DNA of 64,000 bases from Streptomyces sp. NBC_00353. Lineage in GTDB: Bacteria > Actinomycetota > Actinomycetes > Streptomycetales > Streptomycetaceae. The stretch is from NCBI RefSeq assembly GCF_036108815.1, contig NZ_CP107985.1, forward strand, positions 8,925,501 to 8,989,500. The letters run 5' to 3'. Positions 32,554-40,573 of this stretch are shown here, one piece after another. Within the stretch, counting starts at the first letter, position 1. Every line of letters begins with the position of its first letter. The notes beneath the pieces are model-generated. The model did not search any database and was not told the DNA's origin. It was given only the letters and a program-made list of their open reading frames with translations. A program made the position numbers and the translations under genes.

Positions 32554-34182
32554 TCAGGCATGCGGTCCGCGGCCGGGCGCGACGATCGAGCGGGCCCACC
32601 GGTAGTCGGCCTTGCCGCTGGGCGAGCGCTGGATCCGTGGGGCGATCACCAGCTGCCGGGGGATCTTGTATCCGGCGAGACGGGTCCGGCAGTGCGCCTG
32701 GACCTCGTCGAGCGAAGGTTCGGCCGCTCCCTCCCGCAGTTGCACCACTGCCGCGACGTGGTTTCCCCACCGTTCGTCGGGCACCCCGGCGACCAGCGCG
32801 TCGTACACGTCCGGATGGGACTTGAGCGCCTGTTCGACCTCCTCCGGGTACACCTTCTCGCCCCCGGTGTTGATGCACTGCGAGCCGCGGCCGAGGACCG
32901 TGACGATGCCGTCCGCGTCGACGGTGGCCATGTCGCCGAGCAGCACCCATCGCTCCCCGCCCTTGTGGAAGAACGTCTCCGCGGTCTTGCGGGGGTCGTT
33001 GTAGTAGCCGAGCGGCACGTGGCCGCGCTGGGCGATCCGGCCCGGCTCGCCCGGCGCCACCGGTTCGTACGTCGCCGGGTCGACGACCGCCGTACGGGAG
33101 TTGACCTGGATGCGGAACCCGTTCTCCGGCCCCGAGTCGGCCGTAGCGGTGCCGTTGAAGCCGGACTCCGACGAGCCGAAGTTGTTGAGCAGCATCACGG
33201 TGGGCACCAGCGACTGGAACTCCGCGCGCACCGAGTCGGACATGATCGCGCCCGAGCTGGAGACGGAGAACAGTGCCGAACAGTCGGTGCCCTTCAGTGG
33301 CCCCCTCAGCGCATCGATCAGCGGTCGCAGCATCGCGTCCCCGACCAGCGACACGCTGGTGACCTTCTCCTTCTCGATCGTACGGAGCACCTCCTCGGGG
33401 ACGAACTTGCGGTGGACGACGACCCGCTGCCCGAAGTTGAACCCGATGAACGCGGTCAGCGTCGAAGTTCCGTGCATCAGTGGGGGAGTGGGGAAGAAGG
33501 TGATGCCCTCGCCGCCCGCGGCGACCCGCTCGGCCAGCTCCTGCGGGGTTTTCACCGGGTCGCCGGTCGGCGCGCCGCCGCCGAGACCGGAGAAGAAGAG
33601 GTCCTCCTGGCGCCACATCACGCCCTTGGGCATGCCCGTGGTGCCACCGGTGTAGATGATGAACTGGTCGTCGGCCGATCGGGGCGCGAAGCCGCGCCCG
33701 GAATCGCCGGCCGCCTCGGCGTCGGCGAACGCCACGGCATCCGGACCCGGGGCGCCCGCCGCCGGCGCACCGACTCGTACGAGATGGCGGAGCCCGGGCG
33801 CTTTCGGCGCGGCGGCCGCGACCCGCTCGTCGAACTCGGCGTCGAAGACCAGGGCCGCCAGATCCGCGTCCCGGTAGAGATAGACCAACTCGTCTTCCAC
33901 ATACCGATAGTTGACGTTGACCGGGACGATGCGTGCCTTGAGACAGGCCAGTACGGTCTGGAGGTACTCGATGCCGTTGTAGAGGTGGAGCCCGAGGTGC
34001 TCGCCGGGAGCCAGACCTGCGTCGATCAGATGGTGGGCGATCCGGTTGGCGGCGCCGTCCAGCTCCGCGTAGGTGAGCCGCCGCTCGGCACCCGTACCGG
34101 GATGGTCGAGATACACGAGCGCCTCGCGATCCGGGACCGCGTCGACGACCGACTCGAACAGGTCGGCAAGGTTGTACTCCAC
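32554..34182 (-). CDS. Acyl-CoA synthetase, FadD19-like
   Basis: GTG 34182 has a strong SD (AGGAGG); the frame is open upstream but without family similarity. The 542-residue ligase shows the adenylation motifs IIYTGGTTGMPKGVMWRQEDLFF, LLNNFGSSESGFNGT, WVLLGDMATVDADGIVTVLGRGSQCINTGGEKVYPEEVE and the catalytic lysine in RSPSGKADYRWAR. The GGTTGMPKGVMWR...F form and the divergent EchA19-like gene resemble mycobacterial FadD19 (Rv3515c), which activates steroid C24-branched side chains. It should make the CoA ester that the operon on the other strand degrades. Confidence 0.88.
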   Translation of the reverse strand: MEYNLADLFESVVDAVPDREALVYLDHPGTGAERRLTYAELDGAANRIAHHLIDAGLAPGEHLGLHLYNGIEYLQTVLACLKARIVPVNVNYRYVEDELVYLYRDADLAALVFDAEFDERVAAAAPKAPGLRHLVRVGAPAAGAPGPDAVAFADAEAAGDSGRGFAPRSADDQFIIYTGGTTGMPKGVMWRQEDLFFSGLGGGAPTGDPVKTPQELAERVAAGGEGITFFPTPPLMHGTSTLTAFIGFNFGQRVVVHRKFVPEEVLRTIEKEKVTSVSLVGDAMLRPLIDALRGPLKGTDCSALFSVSSSGAIMSDSVRAEFQSLVPTVMLLNNFGSSESGFNGTATADSGPENGFRIQVNSRTAVVDPATYEPVAPGEPGRIAQRGHVPLGYYNDPRKTAETFFHKGGERWVLLGDMATVDADGIVTVLGRGSQCINTGGEKVYPEEVEQALKSHPDVYDALVAGVPDERWGNHVAAVVQLREGAAEPSLDEVQAHCRTRLAGYKIPRQLVIAPRIQRSPSGKADYRWARSIVAPGRGPHA

Positions 34183-34268
34183 CGTTCCTCCTGACCCCGG
34201 ATGCTGAGTGGTCCGGCGGTCATTAGAGCGCCGACCGGCACAACTGGGAAGAGGCGCCGCCGAAGAAA

Positions 34269-34285
34269 TCTGACTGACTGTCAGA
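34269..34285. promoter_or_regulatory. Operator-like site TCTGA-N7-TCAGA (copy 2)
   Basis: TCTGACTGACTGTCAGA sits in the divergent promoter between the FadD19-like and EchA19-like genes, 65 bp before the latter. It shares both half-sites and the 7-base spacing with 12888-12904. It does not match the mycobacterial KstR site (TnnAACnnGTTnnA), so a different TetR-type repressor is likely. Confidence 0.6.
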
Positions 34286-34349
34286 AAACTATTGAACTGG
34301 GCTCCCACCTACTGCAACCTGTTCTAGATCTGGAGACGGGAGGCAGGCA

Positions 34350-35150
34350 ATGGGTGGTACGGAACACCTCACCGTGCAGCGCGAAGGCGCCACACTGGTG
34401 CTCACCCTGAACAGGCCGGAGGCGAAGAACGCGCTCTCGCTGCCGATGCTGGTCGGGCTGTACGACGGCTGGCTGGCCGCGGACGAGGACGACGGAATCC
34501 GCTCCGTCGTCCTCACCGGCGCAGGGGGTTCCTTCTGCGCGGGCATGGACCTCAAGGCCCTCGCGGGCAAAGGGATGGAGGGAGAGCAGTACCGGGACCG
34601 GATGACGGCCGACCCCGATCTGCATTGGAAGGCGATGCTGCGCCATCACCGCCCCCGCAAGCCGGTCATCGCCGCCGTCGAGGGGTACTGCGTGGCGGGC
34701 GGAACCGAGATCCTGCAGGGCACCGATATCCGTATCGCCGGTGCGAGCGCCACCTTCGGGCTCTTCGAGGTCAAGCGGGGACTGTTCCCCATCGGCGGCT
34801 CGACGGTACGGCTGCCGCGCCAGATCGCCCGCACCCATGCCCTCGAAATGCTCCTCACCGGACGCCCGTACAGCGCCGACGAAGCGGCCCGCATCGGGCT
34901 GATCGGCAGAGTCGTCCCCGACGGCACCGCACTGGAACAGGCCCTCGACGTCGCCGAGCGGATCAATGCCTGCGGCCCGCTGGCCGTCGAGGCCGTCAAG
35001 GCCTCCGTGTACGAGACCGCCGAAATGACCGAGACCGAGGGGCTCGCCGCCGAGCTGAAGCGCGGCTGGCCGGTATTCGAGACCGCCGACGCCAAGGAAG
35101 GCGCCCGCGCCTTCGCCGAGAAGCGCCCGCCCGTCTACCGGCGCGCCTGA
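34350..35150 (+). CDS. Enoyl-CoA hydratase, EchA19-like (crotonase)
   Basis: The 266-residue protein starts at ATG 34350 behind GGGAGGC. It has the crotonase pattern LTLNRPEAKNALSLPML, the oxyanion-hole segment VVLTGAGGSFCAGMDLKAL and the second oxyanion and catalytic region AAVEGYCVAGGTEILQGTDIRIA, then FGLFEVKRGLFPIGGS. Expected role is hydration of a trans-2-enoyl-CoA. It is the first gene of a four-gene operon and the counterpart of Rv3516 (echA19), which in Mycobacterium is also divergent from fadD19. Confidence 0.9.
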   Translation: MGGTEHLTVQREGATLVLTLNRPEAKNALSLPMLVGLYDGWLAADEDDGIRSVVLTGAGGSFCAGMDLKALAGKGMEGEQYRDRMTADPDLHWKAMLRHHRPRKPVIAAVEGYCVAGGTEILQGTDIRIAGASATFGLFEVKRGLFPIGGSTVRLPRQIARTHALEMLLTGRPYSADEAARIGLIGRVVPDGTALEQALDVAERINACGPLAVEAVKASVYETAEMTETEGLAAELKRGWPVFETADAKEGARAFAEKRPPVYRRA

Positions 35151-35165
35151 GTCAAGGAGACAACC

Positions 35166-36110
35166 GTGCCCGACGTCCTCAGCGCACCACTGGTGGTCGA
35201 GTTCCCCTTCACCCGCTCCCTCGGTCCGGTCCAGAGCGCCTTCCTGACCGGGCTGCGCGAACGAACCGTGCTCGGCGTGCGGACCGGCGACGGAAAGGTC
35301 CTGGTCCCGCCCGTCGAGTACGACCCCGTCACCGCCGAGGAGCTGCACGAACTGACCGAGGTCGCCACCACCGGCACCGTCACCACCTGGGCCTGGAACC
35401 CGGCCCCGCGCCGCGACCAGCCCCTGGCCACCCCGTTCGCCTGGGTGCTGGTCGAGCTGGACGGGGCCGACACCGCCCTGCTCCATGTCCTCGACGCACC
35501 GGGACCCGAAGCCGTGCACACCGGCATGCGGGTCCGGATCCGCTGGGCCCCGCAGCGGACCGGTGCCATCACGGACATCGCCTGCTTCGAACCGTACGAG
35601 GGCGAGGCAACGGGCGAAAGCACCCCGCACAGCGGCGAGTTCGCCGACCCTGTCACCGGCATCGTCACGCCGGCCCGCCTCGACTACACGTACAGCCCCG
35701 GCCGTGCCCAGAGCGCGTACCTCAACGCCCTCTCCGAGCAGCGCACCGTCGGCGAGCGCTGCCCGTCCTGCCGCAAGGTGTACGTCCCGCCCCGCGGCGC
35801 CTGCCCCACCTGTGGTGTAGCCACCGCCGAACAGGTCGAGGTCGGCCCGCGCGGCACCGTCACCACGTACTGCATCGTCAACATCAAGGCGAAGAACCTC
35901 GACATCGAGGTCCCGTACGTCTACGCCCACATCGCCCTCGACGGCGCCGACCTCGCCCTGCACGGACGGATCGGCGGCATCCCGTACGACCAGGTGCGGA
36001 TGGGCCTGCGGGTCGAGCCCGTCTGGACCGAGGGCGGCCGCCACCCCGACCACTACCGGCCCACCGGAGAGCCGGACGCCGACTACGACGCGTACAAGGA
36101 GCTGCTCTAG
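35166..36110 (+). CDS. DUF35 OB-fold/zinc-ribbon protein (double domain)
   Basis: GTG 35166 follows a GGAGA SD and a 15-base gap. The 314-residue protein has two DUF35-type modules: residues about 1-145 (FLTGLRERTVLGVRTGDGKVLVPPVEYDP ... GTVTTWAWN) lack the zinc cysteines, and residues about 185-300 keep them (GERCPSCRKVYVPPRGACPTCG), followed by an OB-fold (GTVTTYCIVNIKAKNLDIEVPYVYAHIALDGADLALHGRI). Such proteins partner Ltp thiolases/aldolases and bind CoA or acyl-CoA. Size and position match Rv3521. Confidence 0.88.
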   Translation: MPDVLSAPLVVEFPFTRSLGPVQSAFLTGLRERTVLGVRTGDGKVLVPPVEYDPVTAEELHELTEVATTGTVTTWAWNPAPRRDQPLATPFAWVLVELDGADTALLHVLDAPGPEAVHTGMRVRIRWAPQRTGAITDIACFEPYEGEATGESTPHSGEFADPVTGIVTPARLDYTYSPGRAQSAYLNALSEQRTVGERCPSCRKVYVPPRGACPTCGVATAEQVEVGPRGTVTTYCIVNIKAKNLDIEVPYVYAHIALDGADLALHGRIGGIPYDQVRMGLRVEPVWTEGGRHPDHYRPTGEPDADYDAYKELL

Positions 36111-37163
36111 ATGCGAGACGTAGCGATCGTCGCCTTCGCGCAGACGGACCATCTTCGGCGCACCGACGAACTCTCCGAGGTCGAAATGCTCATGCCGGTC
36201 CTGCATCAGGTCCTTGACGCGACCGGCCTCAGGGCGCGCGACATCGGCTTCACCTGCTCGGGATCCAGCGACTACCTCGCCGGCCGCGCCTTCTCCTTCA
36301 CCATGGCCCTCGACGGCGTCGGCGCCCACCCGCCGATCTCCGAGTCCCATGTGGAGATGGACGGTGCCTGGGCGCTGTACGAGGCATGGGTGAAACTCCG
36401 GACCGGCGAGGCCGACACCGCCCTCGTCTACGCCTACGGGAAGTCCTCGCCCGGTGAGCTGCGCGACGTCCTCACCCGCCAGCTCGACCCGTACTACGTC
36501 GGCCCGCTCTGGCCCGACTCCGTGGCACTCGCCGCACTCCAGGCCCAGGCGCTCATCGACGCGGGCGAAGCCGACGAGGCCGCCCTCGCCTCGATCGCCG
36601 CCCGCAACCGCACCGCCGCCGTGGACAACCCGCACGCACAGCTCGCGGGCTCCGTCCCGGCCGGCGACTATGTCGTCCGGCCGTTGCGTACCGGCGACTG
36701 CCCGCCGGTCGGCGACGGCGCCGCAGCCGTGGTCCTCGCCGCCGGTGACACCGCGCGCTCTCTGTGCACCCGCCCGGCCTGGATCCGCGGCATCGACCAC
36801 CGCATCGAGGCCCACAGCCTCGGAGTGCGGGAGCTGACCGAATCGCCGTCGGCCCGGCTCGCCGCCGAACGGGCCGGGGCCTTCGAACGGCCCGTCGACA
36901 CAGCGGAGTTGCATGCCCCGTTCACCTCCCAGGAGGTCGTGCTGCGCAAGGCGCTCGGGCTCGATGACAGTGTCCGCGTCAACCCGTCCGGCGGTGCGCT
37001 CGCCGCCAACCCCGTCATGGCCGCCGGACTGATCCGGCTCGGCGAGGCCGCGGCCCGTATCCACCGGGGCGAGTCCGACCGGGCGCTCGCCCATGCCACA
37101 TCAGGGCCCTGTCTGCAGCAGAATCTGGTCGCCGTCCTCGAAGGGGAGACCACCCATGTCTAA
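36111..37163 (+). CDS. Thiolase-like lipid-transfer protein (Ltp4-like)
   Basis: ATG 36111 follows the DUF35 stop directly. The 350-residue protein has the non-decarboxylating thiolase/SCP-x fold (RDVAIVAFAQTDHLRRTDELSEVEMLMPVLHQVLDATGL, FTCSGSSDYLAGRAF with a candidate active-site Cys, and a C-terminal VNPSGGALAANPVMAAGLIRLGEAA). The expected reaction is thiolytic or retro-aldol cleavage of a branched acyl-CoA together with the DUF35 partner. Length and gene order match Rv3522 (ltp4). Confidence 0.87.
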   Translation: MRDVAIVAFAQTDHLRRTDELSEVEMLMPVLHQVLDATGLRARDIGFTCSGSSDYLAGRAFSFTMALDGVGAHPPISESHVEMDGAWALYEAWVKLRTGEADTALVYAYGKSSPGELRDVLTRQLDPYYVGPLWPDSVALAALQAQALIDAGEADEAALASIAARNRTAAVDNPHAQLAGSVPAGDYVVRPLRTGDCPPVGDGAAAVVLAAGDTARSLCTRPAWIRGIDHRIEAHSLGVRELTESPSARLAAERAGAFERPVDTAELHAPFTSQEVVLRKALGLDDSVRVNPSGGALAANPVMAAGLIRLGEAAARIHRGESDRALAHATSGPCLQQNLVAVLEGETTHV

Positions 37164-38322
37164 GGAGCCCGTGGCCGTCGTCGGCATCGGCCAGACCAAG
37201 CATGTCTCCGCCCGCCGGGACGTCTCCCTCGCCGGTCTCGTCCGCGAAGCAGCCGTACGCGCGCTGGAGGACGCCGCCCTGACCTGGGCGGACATCGACG
37301 CCGTCGTCATCGGCAAGGCACCCGACTTCTTCGAGGGCCTGATGATGCCGGAGCTCTATCTCGCCGACGCCCTCGGCGCGGTCGGCAAACCGATGCTCCG
37401 CGTGCACACCGCGGGCTCGGTCGGTGGTTCCACCGCGCTCGTCGCCGCCGGTCTCGTTGCCGCGCGGGTGCACCGCACCGTGCTCACCCTGGCCTTCGAG
37501 AAGCAGTCCGAGTCCAACGCCATGTGGGGTCTGTCGCTGCCCATCCCGTTCCAGCAGCCGCTGCTCGCGGGCGCGGGCGGCTTCTTCGCCCCGCACGTGC
37601 GCGCGTACATGCGCCGCACCGGGGCGCCCGACACGGTCGGTTCCCTCGTCGCCTACAAGGACCGGCGCAACGCGCTCAAGAACCCGTACGCGCACATCCA
37701 CGACCCGGACATCACCCTGGAGAAGGTCCAGGCCGCACCGATGCTCTGGGACCCGATCCGCTACTCCGAGACCTGCCCGTCCTCGGACGGCGCGTGCGCG
37801 ATGATCCTCACCGACCGGACGGGCGCCGGCCGTTCGCCGCACCCGCCCGCCTGGGTGCACGGCGGCGCGATGCGCAGTGAACCGACCCTGTTCGCCGGCA
37901 AGGACTTCGTCTCGCCGCAGGCGGGCAAGGACTGTGCGGCCGATGTGTACCGGCAGGCCGGGATCACCGACCCGCGCCGGGAGATCGACGCCGTGGAGAT
38001 GTACGTCCCGTTCTCCTGGTACGAGCCGATGTGGCTGGAGAATCTCGGCTTCGCAGCCGAGGGGGAGGGCTGGAAGCTCACCGAATCCGGGGTCACCGAA
38101 CTCGACGGCGACCTGCCGGTGAATCCCTCGGGCGGCGTGCTCTCCACCAACCCCATCGGCGCGTCCGGCATGATCCGCTTCGCCGAAGCGGCCCTGCAGG
38201 TACGCGGACAGGCGGGCGAACACCAGGTGCCGGGCGCCCGCAAGGCGCTCGGCCACGCGTACGGCGGCGGGGCGCAGTTCTTCTCCATGTGGTTGGTCGG
38301 AGCCGAGCCTCCTCGTACCTGA
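37156..38322 (+). CDS. Thiolase-like lipid-transfer protein (Ltp3-like)
   Basis: ATG 37156 overlaps the previous stop by eight bases, the last gene of the operon. The 388-residue protein shows VAVVGIGQTKHVSARRDVSLAGLVREAAVRALEDA, RVHTAGSVGGSTALVAAG (no cysteine where classical thiolases have one), CPSSDGACAMIL, VEMYVPFSWYEPMWLENLGF and VNPSGGVLSTNPIGASGMIRFAEAALQVRGQAG. It is paralogous to the preceding thiolase and probably acts with it on the same chain. Size and order match Rv3523 (ltp3). Confidence 0.87.
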   Translation: MSKEPVAVVGIGQTKHVSARRDVSLAGLVREAAVRALEDAALTWADIDAVVIGKAPDFFEGLMMPELYLADALGAVGKPMLRVHTAGSVGGSTALVAAGLVAARVHRTVLTLAFEKQSESNAMWGLSLPIPFQQPLLAGAGGFFAPHVRAYMRRTGAPDTVGSLVAYKDRRNALKNPYAHIHDPDITLEKVQAAPMLWDPIRYSETCPSSDGACAMILTDRTGAGRSPHPPAWVHGGAMRSEPTLFAGKDFVSPQAGKDCAADVYRQAGITDPRREIDAVEMYVPFSWYEPMWLENLGFAAEGEGWKLTESGVTELDGDLPVNPSGGVLSTNPIGASGMIRFAEAALQVRGQAGEHQVPGARKALGHAYGGGAQFFSMWLVGAEPPRT

Positions 38323-38332
38323 GGCGAGCGTC

Positions 38333-38377
38333 GTCCCGGGCCGGCCGAGCAAGCCTTGGCCGCGGCCTGTCCGGGAC
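38333..38377. terminator. Hairpin after the steroid-type operon
   Basis: GTCCCGG (38333-38339) and CCGGGAC (38371-38377) flank further GC-rich inverted sequence 10 bp after the Ltp3-like stop. It is a plausible terminator without a T-run. Confidence 0.45.
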
Positions 38378-38427
38378 CGCCCGCGGTGGCTAGGCTTTGG
38401 CCGGGACGACTAGTGGGAGGAGCCGAC

Positions 38428-38670
38428 GTGGCGGAGAGCACCACCACCCAGCAGACCTTTGCCGGCTGGGACAAGCCGGACCTCGACCTCAGCAACGCCG
38501 ACTGGCAGTCGGGCACACAGGGTGCCGGGGATGTCCAGATCGCCTTCGTCGAGGGATTCATCGCGATGCGCAACGCCGGTAAGCCCGGCAGCCCTTCGCT
38601 GATTTTCACCCCGGCCGAATGGCGGGCCTTCGTGGTCAACGCCCGCGACGGCGAGTTCGACCTCACCTGA
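38428..38670 (+). CDS. DUF397 domain protein
   Basis: GTG 38428 has an excellent SD (GGGAGGAG). The 80-residue product (DLSNADWQSGTQGAGDVQIAFVEGFIAMRNAGKPGSPSLIFTPAEWRAFVVNARDGEFDL) matches DUF397, with the conserved W.S, the R(D/N) region and the LIFTPAEWRAFV core. DUF397 proteins normally sit beside an XRE-type helix-turn-helix regulator and may act as its partner. Here no such gene is adjacent, so this is an orphan copy. Confidence 0.9.
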   Translation: MAESTTTQQTFAGWDKPDLDLSNADWQSGTQGAGDVQIAFVEGFIAMRNAGKPGSPSLIFTPAEWRAFVVNARDGEFDLT

Positions 38671-38694
38671 CGGCGCGGCCCGCGTGGAGCGGAC

Positions 38695-39348
38695 TCAGGG
38701 CCACAGCAGCTCGCGCACCCAACCGGCGTCCGTGACGCGATAGTTGAGCCGGGTGTGGTTGCGCTGTCCGTCGCCCTGCCAGAACTCCACGGTCTGCGGC
38801 CGCACCGAGTACAGGGTCCATCCCGGCGCCACGAGATCCGGCTCCCGCTCCACCCGGGCGAGCGACTGACGTACCGCCGCGTCACGTACCGCGAGATCCG
38901 TCAGCGGGCTGCTCTGCCGTCCGAGCAGCGCCTCCGCCCTGGCCCCCGGTCCACGGGCCAGGAAGTCCGCGGCGCTCCGCTCGGCGCCGTCGGCGACGAC
39001 GGGGCCGCGCACCCGGACCTGGCGGGCCGACTGCGGCCAGTAGAAGGTGAGCGCGGCGAACGGGCGGTCCGCGAGATCGCGCCCTTTGACACTGCCCGCG
39101 TCCGAAGCGAACTGCCAGCCCTGCACGGATACGTCCTTGAGGATCAGCGTGCGGGCGGTGGGATTCCCGTCGGTACCCGCCGTCGACAGAGTCATCGCGT
39201 GCGGCTCGCGGACCCCGGAGTCCAGCGCGTGCAGCAGCCACTCGGTGAACAGTTCCACGGGCGTGTCAGGGGCGGTCCGCGGATCGAATGCGGGCAACTC
39301 GCCCTGGAACACCTCGATGTCACGCAGCAACTGACGCAGCTCGGTCAT
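38695..39348 (-). CDS. pdxH: Pyridoxamine 5'-phosphate oxidase family protein
   Basis: The 217-residue protein starts at ATG 39348 (GAGGAA as SD). It has the FMN-binding split-barrel pattern of PdxH (PHAMTLSTAGTDGNPTARTLILKDVSVQGWQFASDAGSVKGRDLADRPFAALTFYWPQSARQVRVRGPV) and the C-terminal dimerisation region QTVEFWQGDGQRNHTRLNYR. It is shorter at the N-terminus than housekeeping PdxH and could be a PhzG-like relative, so vitamin B6 oxidation is likely but not certain. It shares a divergent promoter with the CGNR regulator. Confidence 0.82.
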   Translation of the reverse strand: MTELRQLLRDIEVFQGELPAFDPRTAPDTPVELFTEWLLHALDSGVREPHAMTLSTAGTDGNPTARTLILKDVSVQGWQFASDAGSVKGRDLADRPFAALTFYWPQSARQVRVRGPVVADGAERSAADFLARGPGARAEALLGRQSSPLTDLAVRDAAVRQSLARVEREPDLVAPGWTLYSVRPQTVEFWQGDGQRNHTRLNYRVTDAGWVRELLWP

Positions 39349-39367
39349 GCCGGTTCCTCCCCCGTAC

Positions 39368-39396
39368 CTAATGGTTATGGTCGACGCTACCATTAG
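39368..39396. promoter_or_regulatory. 8-bp inverted repeat CTAATGGT...ACCATTAG in a divergent promoter
   Basis: CTAATGGT (39368-39375) and ACCATTAG (39389-39396) are perfect inverted repeats 13 bases apart, with an extra ATGGT at 39377-39381. They occupy the whole 52-bp gap between the PdxH-like and CGNR genes, so a regulator bound here would control both; the CGNR protein itself is the obvious candidate. Confidence 0.6.
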
Positions 39397-39400
39397 CCTC

Positions 39401-40051
39401 ATGTCCGACACCCGACTCGCCCTCGACCTGGCCCTCACCGTCCGCCACGACGGACGGGGCGGTGTCGCCGACGACCTCGGCACCCCGGAGGGGCTGACCG
39501 CCTGGGTGCGCGAACGGCCCGGCCTGTTCGGGCCCGTCCCGGGGGCCGGCGGCCGGGCGGCCGACTCCGCGCCGGCCGATGTCCCGGCGGTCGATGCCTG
39601 GGAGGCCGACGACGAGAGCCTCGCTGCCGTACGGTCCCTGCGTGCCGCCGTCCGGGCGCTCTTCGCGCACGCCGTACGTCCCGACGAACCGAGTCCCGCC
39701 GACGCCCGGCACCTGATGCCCGTACCCGAGGCACTCGACCGGCTCAATGCCGCGGCCGCAGCTGTCCCGACCGTCCCGCGTCTGGACTGGCCGGACGCGG
39801 GCGACCCCCTCGCCTCCCACCACCCGGCCGGCGCAGCGCGGCTCAAGGACGCCCTGCCCGCCGCTCTGGCCCGCGCCCTGATCGGCTTCCTCGCCGGACC
39901 GGACCGCGCCGCACTGCGTGCCTGTCACGCCCCACGGTGCGTGCGCTACTTCATCAAGGAGCATCCCCGCCAGGAGTGGTGCAAGCCCTCCTGCGGCAAC
40001 CGCGCCCGGGTGGCCCGCCACCATGAGCGGCACCGCTCGTCGCACCCGTAG
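39401..40051 (+). CDS. CGNR zinc-finger (ABATE-type) regulator
   Basis: ATG 39401 is preferred because the upstream in-frame ATG (39377) falls inside the inverted repeat. The 216-residue protein has a ligand-binding ABATE-like N-terminal domain (LALDLALTVRHDGRGGVADDLGTPEGLTAWVRERPGLF) and a C-terminal CGNR zinc finger with Cys ligands in CHAPRCVRYFIKEHPRQEWCKPSCGNRARVARHHER. Such proteins are DNA-binding stress regulators. It probably controls itself and the divergent oxidase through the inverted repeat. Confidence 0.88.
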   Translation: MSDTRLALDLALTVRHDGRGGVADDLGTPEGLTAWVRERPGLFGPVPGAGGRAADSAPADVPAVDAWEADDESLAAVRSLRAAVRALFAHAVRPDEPSPADARHLMPVPEALDRLNAAAAAVPTVPRLDWPDAGDPLASHHPAGAARLKDALPAALARALIGFLAGPDRAALRACHAPRCVRYFIKEHPRQEWCKPSCGNRARVARHHERHRSSHP

Positions 40052-40066
40052 CCGGGTGAACCCCCG

Positions 40067-40079
40067 TAGCGTGGTGATC
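40067..40079 (+). promoter_or_regulatory. -10 element of a leaderless gene
   Basis: TAGCGT at 40067-40072 lies seven bases before ATG 40080, the spacing expected if transcription starts at the A of the start codon. No -35 was recognised. Confidence 0.45.
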
Positions 40080-40502
40080 ATGACTGGTGAGCGCGACCTG
40101 CGAACCCTGCTGAGCGGTATGAGGCCGGAGCTGAACGCCGGCCGGTACGTCTTCACCACGGTGCCCGACGGTGCTGCGCCCACCGGTGTCGCTCCCGTGG
40201 TGACGGTCACCGAGTGCGAAGGGCTGACCCTGGTGCTCCCGGAGGAGGAAGCCGTCGCCGCAGGGCTGACGTACGACTATGTCGCGGCCTGGATCACCCT
40301 GCGCGTCCACTCCGCGCTGGACGCCGTGGGGCTCACCGCCGCCGTGGCGCTCGCTCTCACCGACGCAGGGGTGAGCTGCAATGTGGTGGCCGGCTACCAC
40401 CACGACCACCTGTTCGTCCCACACGGACGCGGTACCGAGGCGGTGGGTGTCCTGGAGGCGCTGGCCGCGGAGTCCGGCCAGGATGCGCCGGACATGCCCT
40501 GA
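40080..40502 (+). CDS. ACT-domain protein
   Basis: The 140-residue protein starts at ATG 40080 without an SD but with a -10 element at leaderless spacing. The sequence RDLRTLLSGMRPELNAGRYVFTTVPDG ... AGLTYDYVAAWITLRVHSALDAVGLTAAVALALTDAGVSCNVVAGYHHDHLFVPHGRGTEAVGVL fits the DUF2241/ACT-type small proteins, whose beta-alpha-beta fold binds amino acids. It is a stand-alone regulator or sensor candidate. Target unknown. Confidence 0.82.
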   Translation: MTGERDLRTLLSGMRPELNAGRYVFTTVPDGAAPTGVAPVVTVTECEGLTLVLPEEEAVAAGLTYDYVAAWITLRVHSALDAVGLTAAVALALTDAGVSCNVVAGYHHDHLFVPHGRGTEAVGVLEALAAESGQDAPDMP

Positions 40503-40561
40503 CCCGCCGGTCGGCGGTCCGACGTGCGCGGGCCCGGCTCCGCAACGTGAGCCGGGACACG

Positions 40562-40573
40562 TAACATGGCTGC
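40562..40573 (+). promoter_or_regulatory. -10 element of a second leaderless gene
   Basis: TAACAT at 40562-40567 is six bases before ATG 40574, again placing the transcription start at or next to the start codon. Confidence 0.45.
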
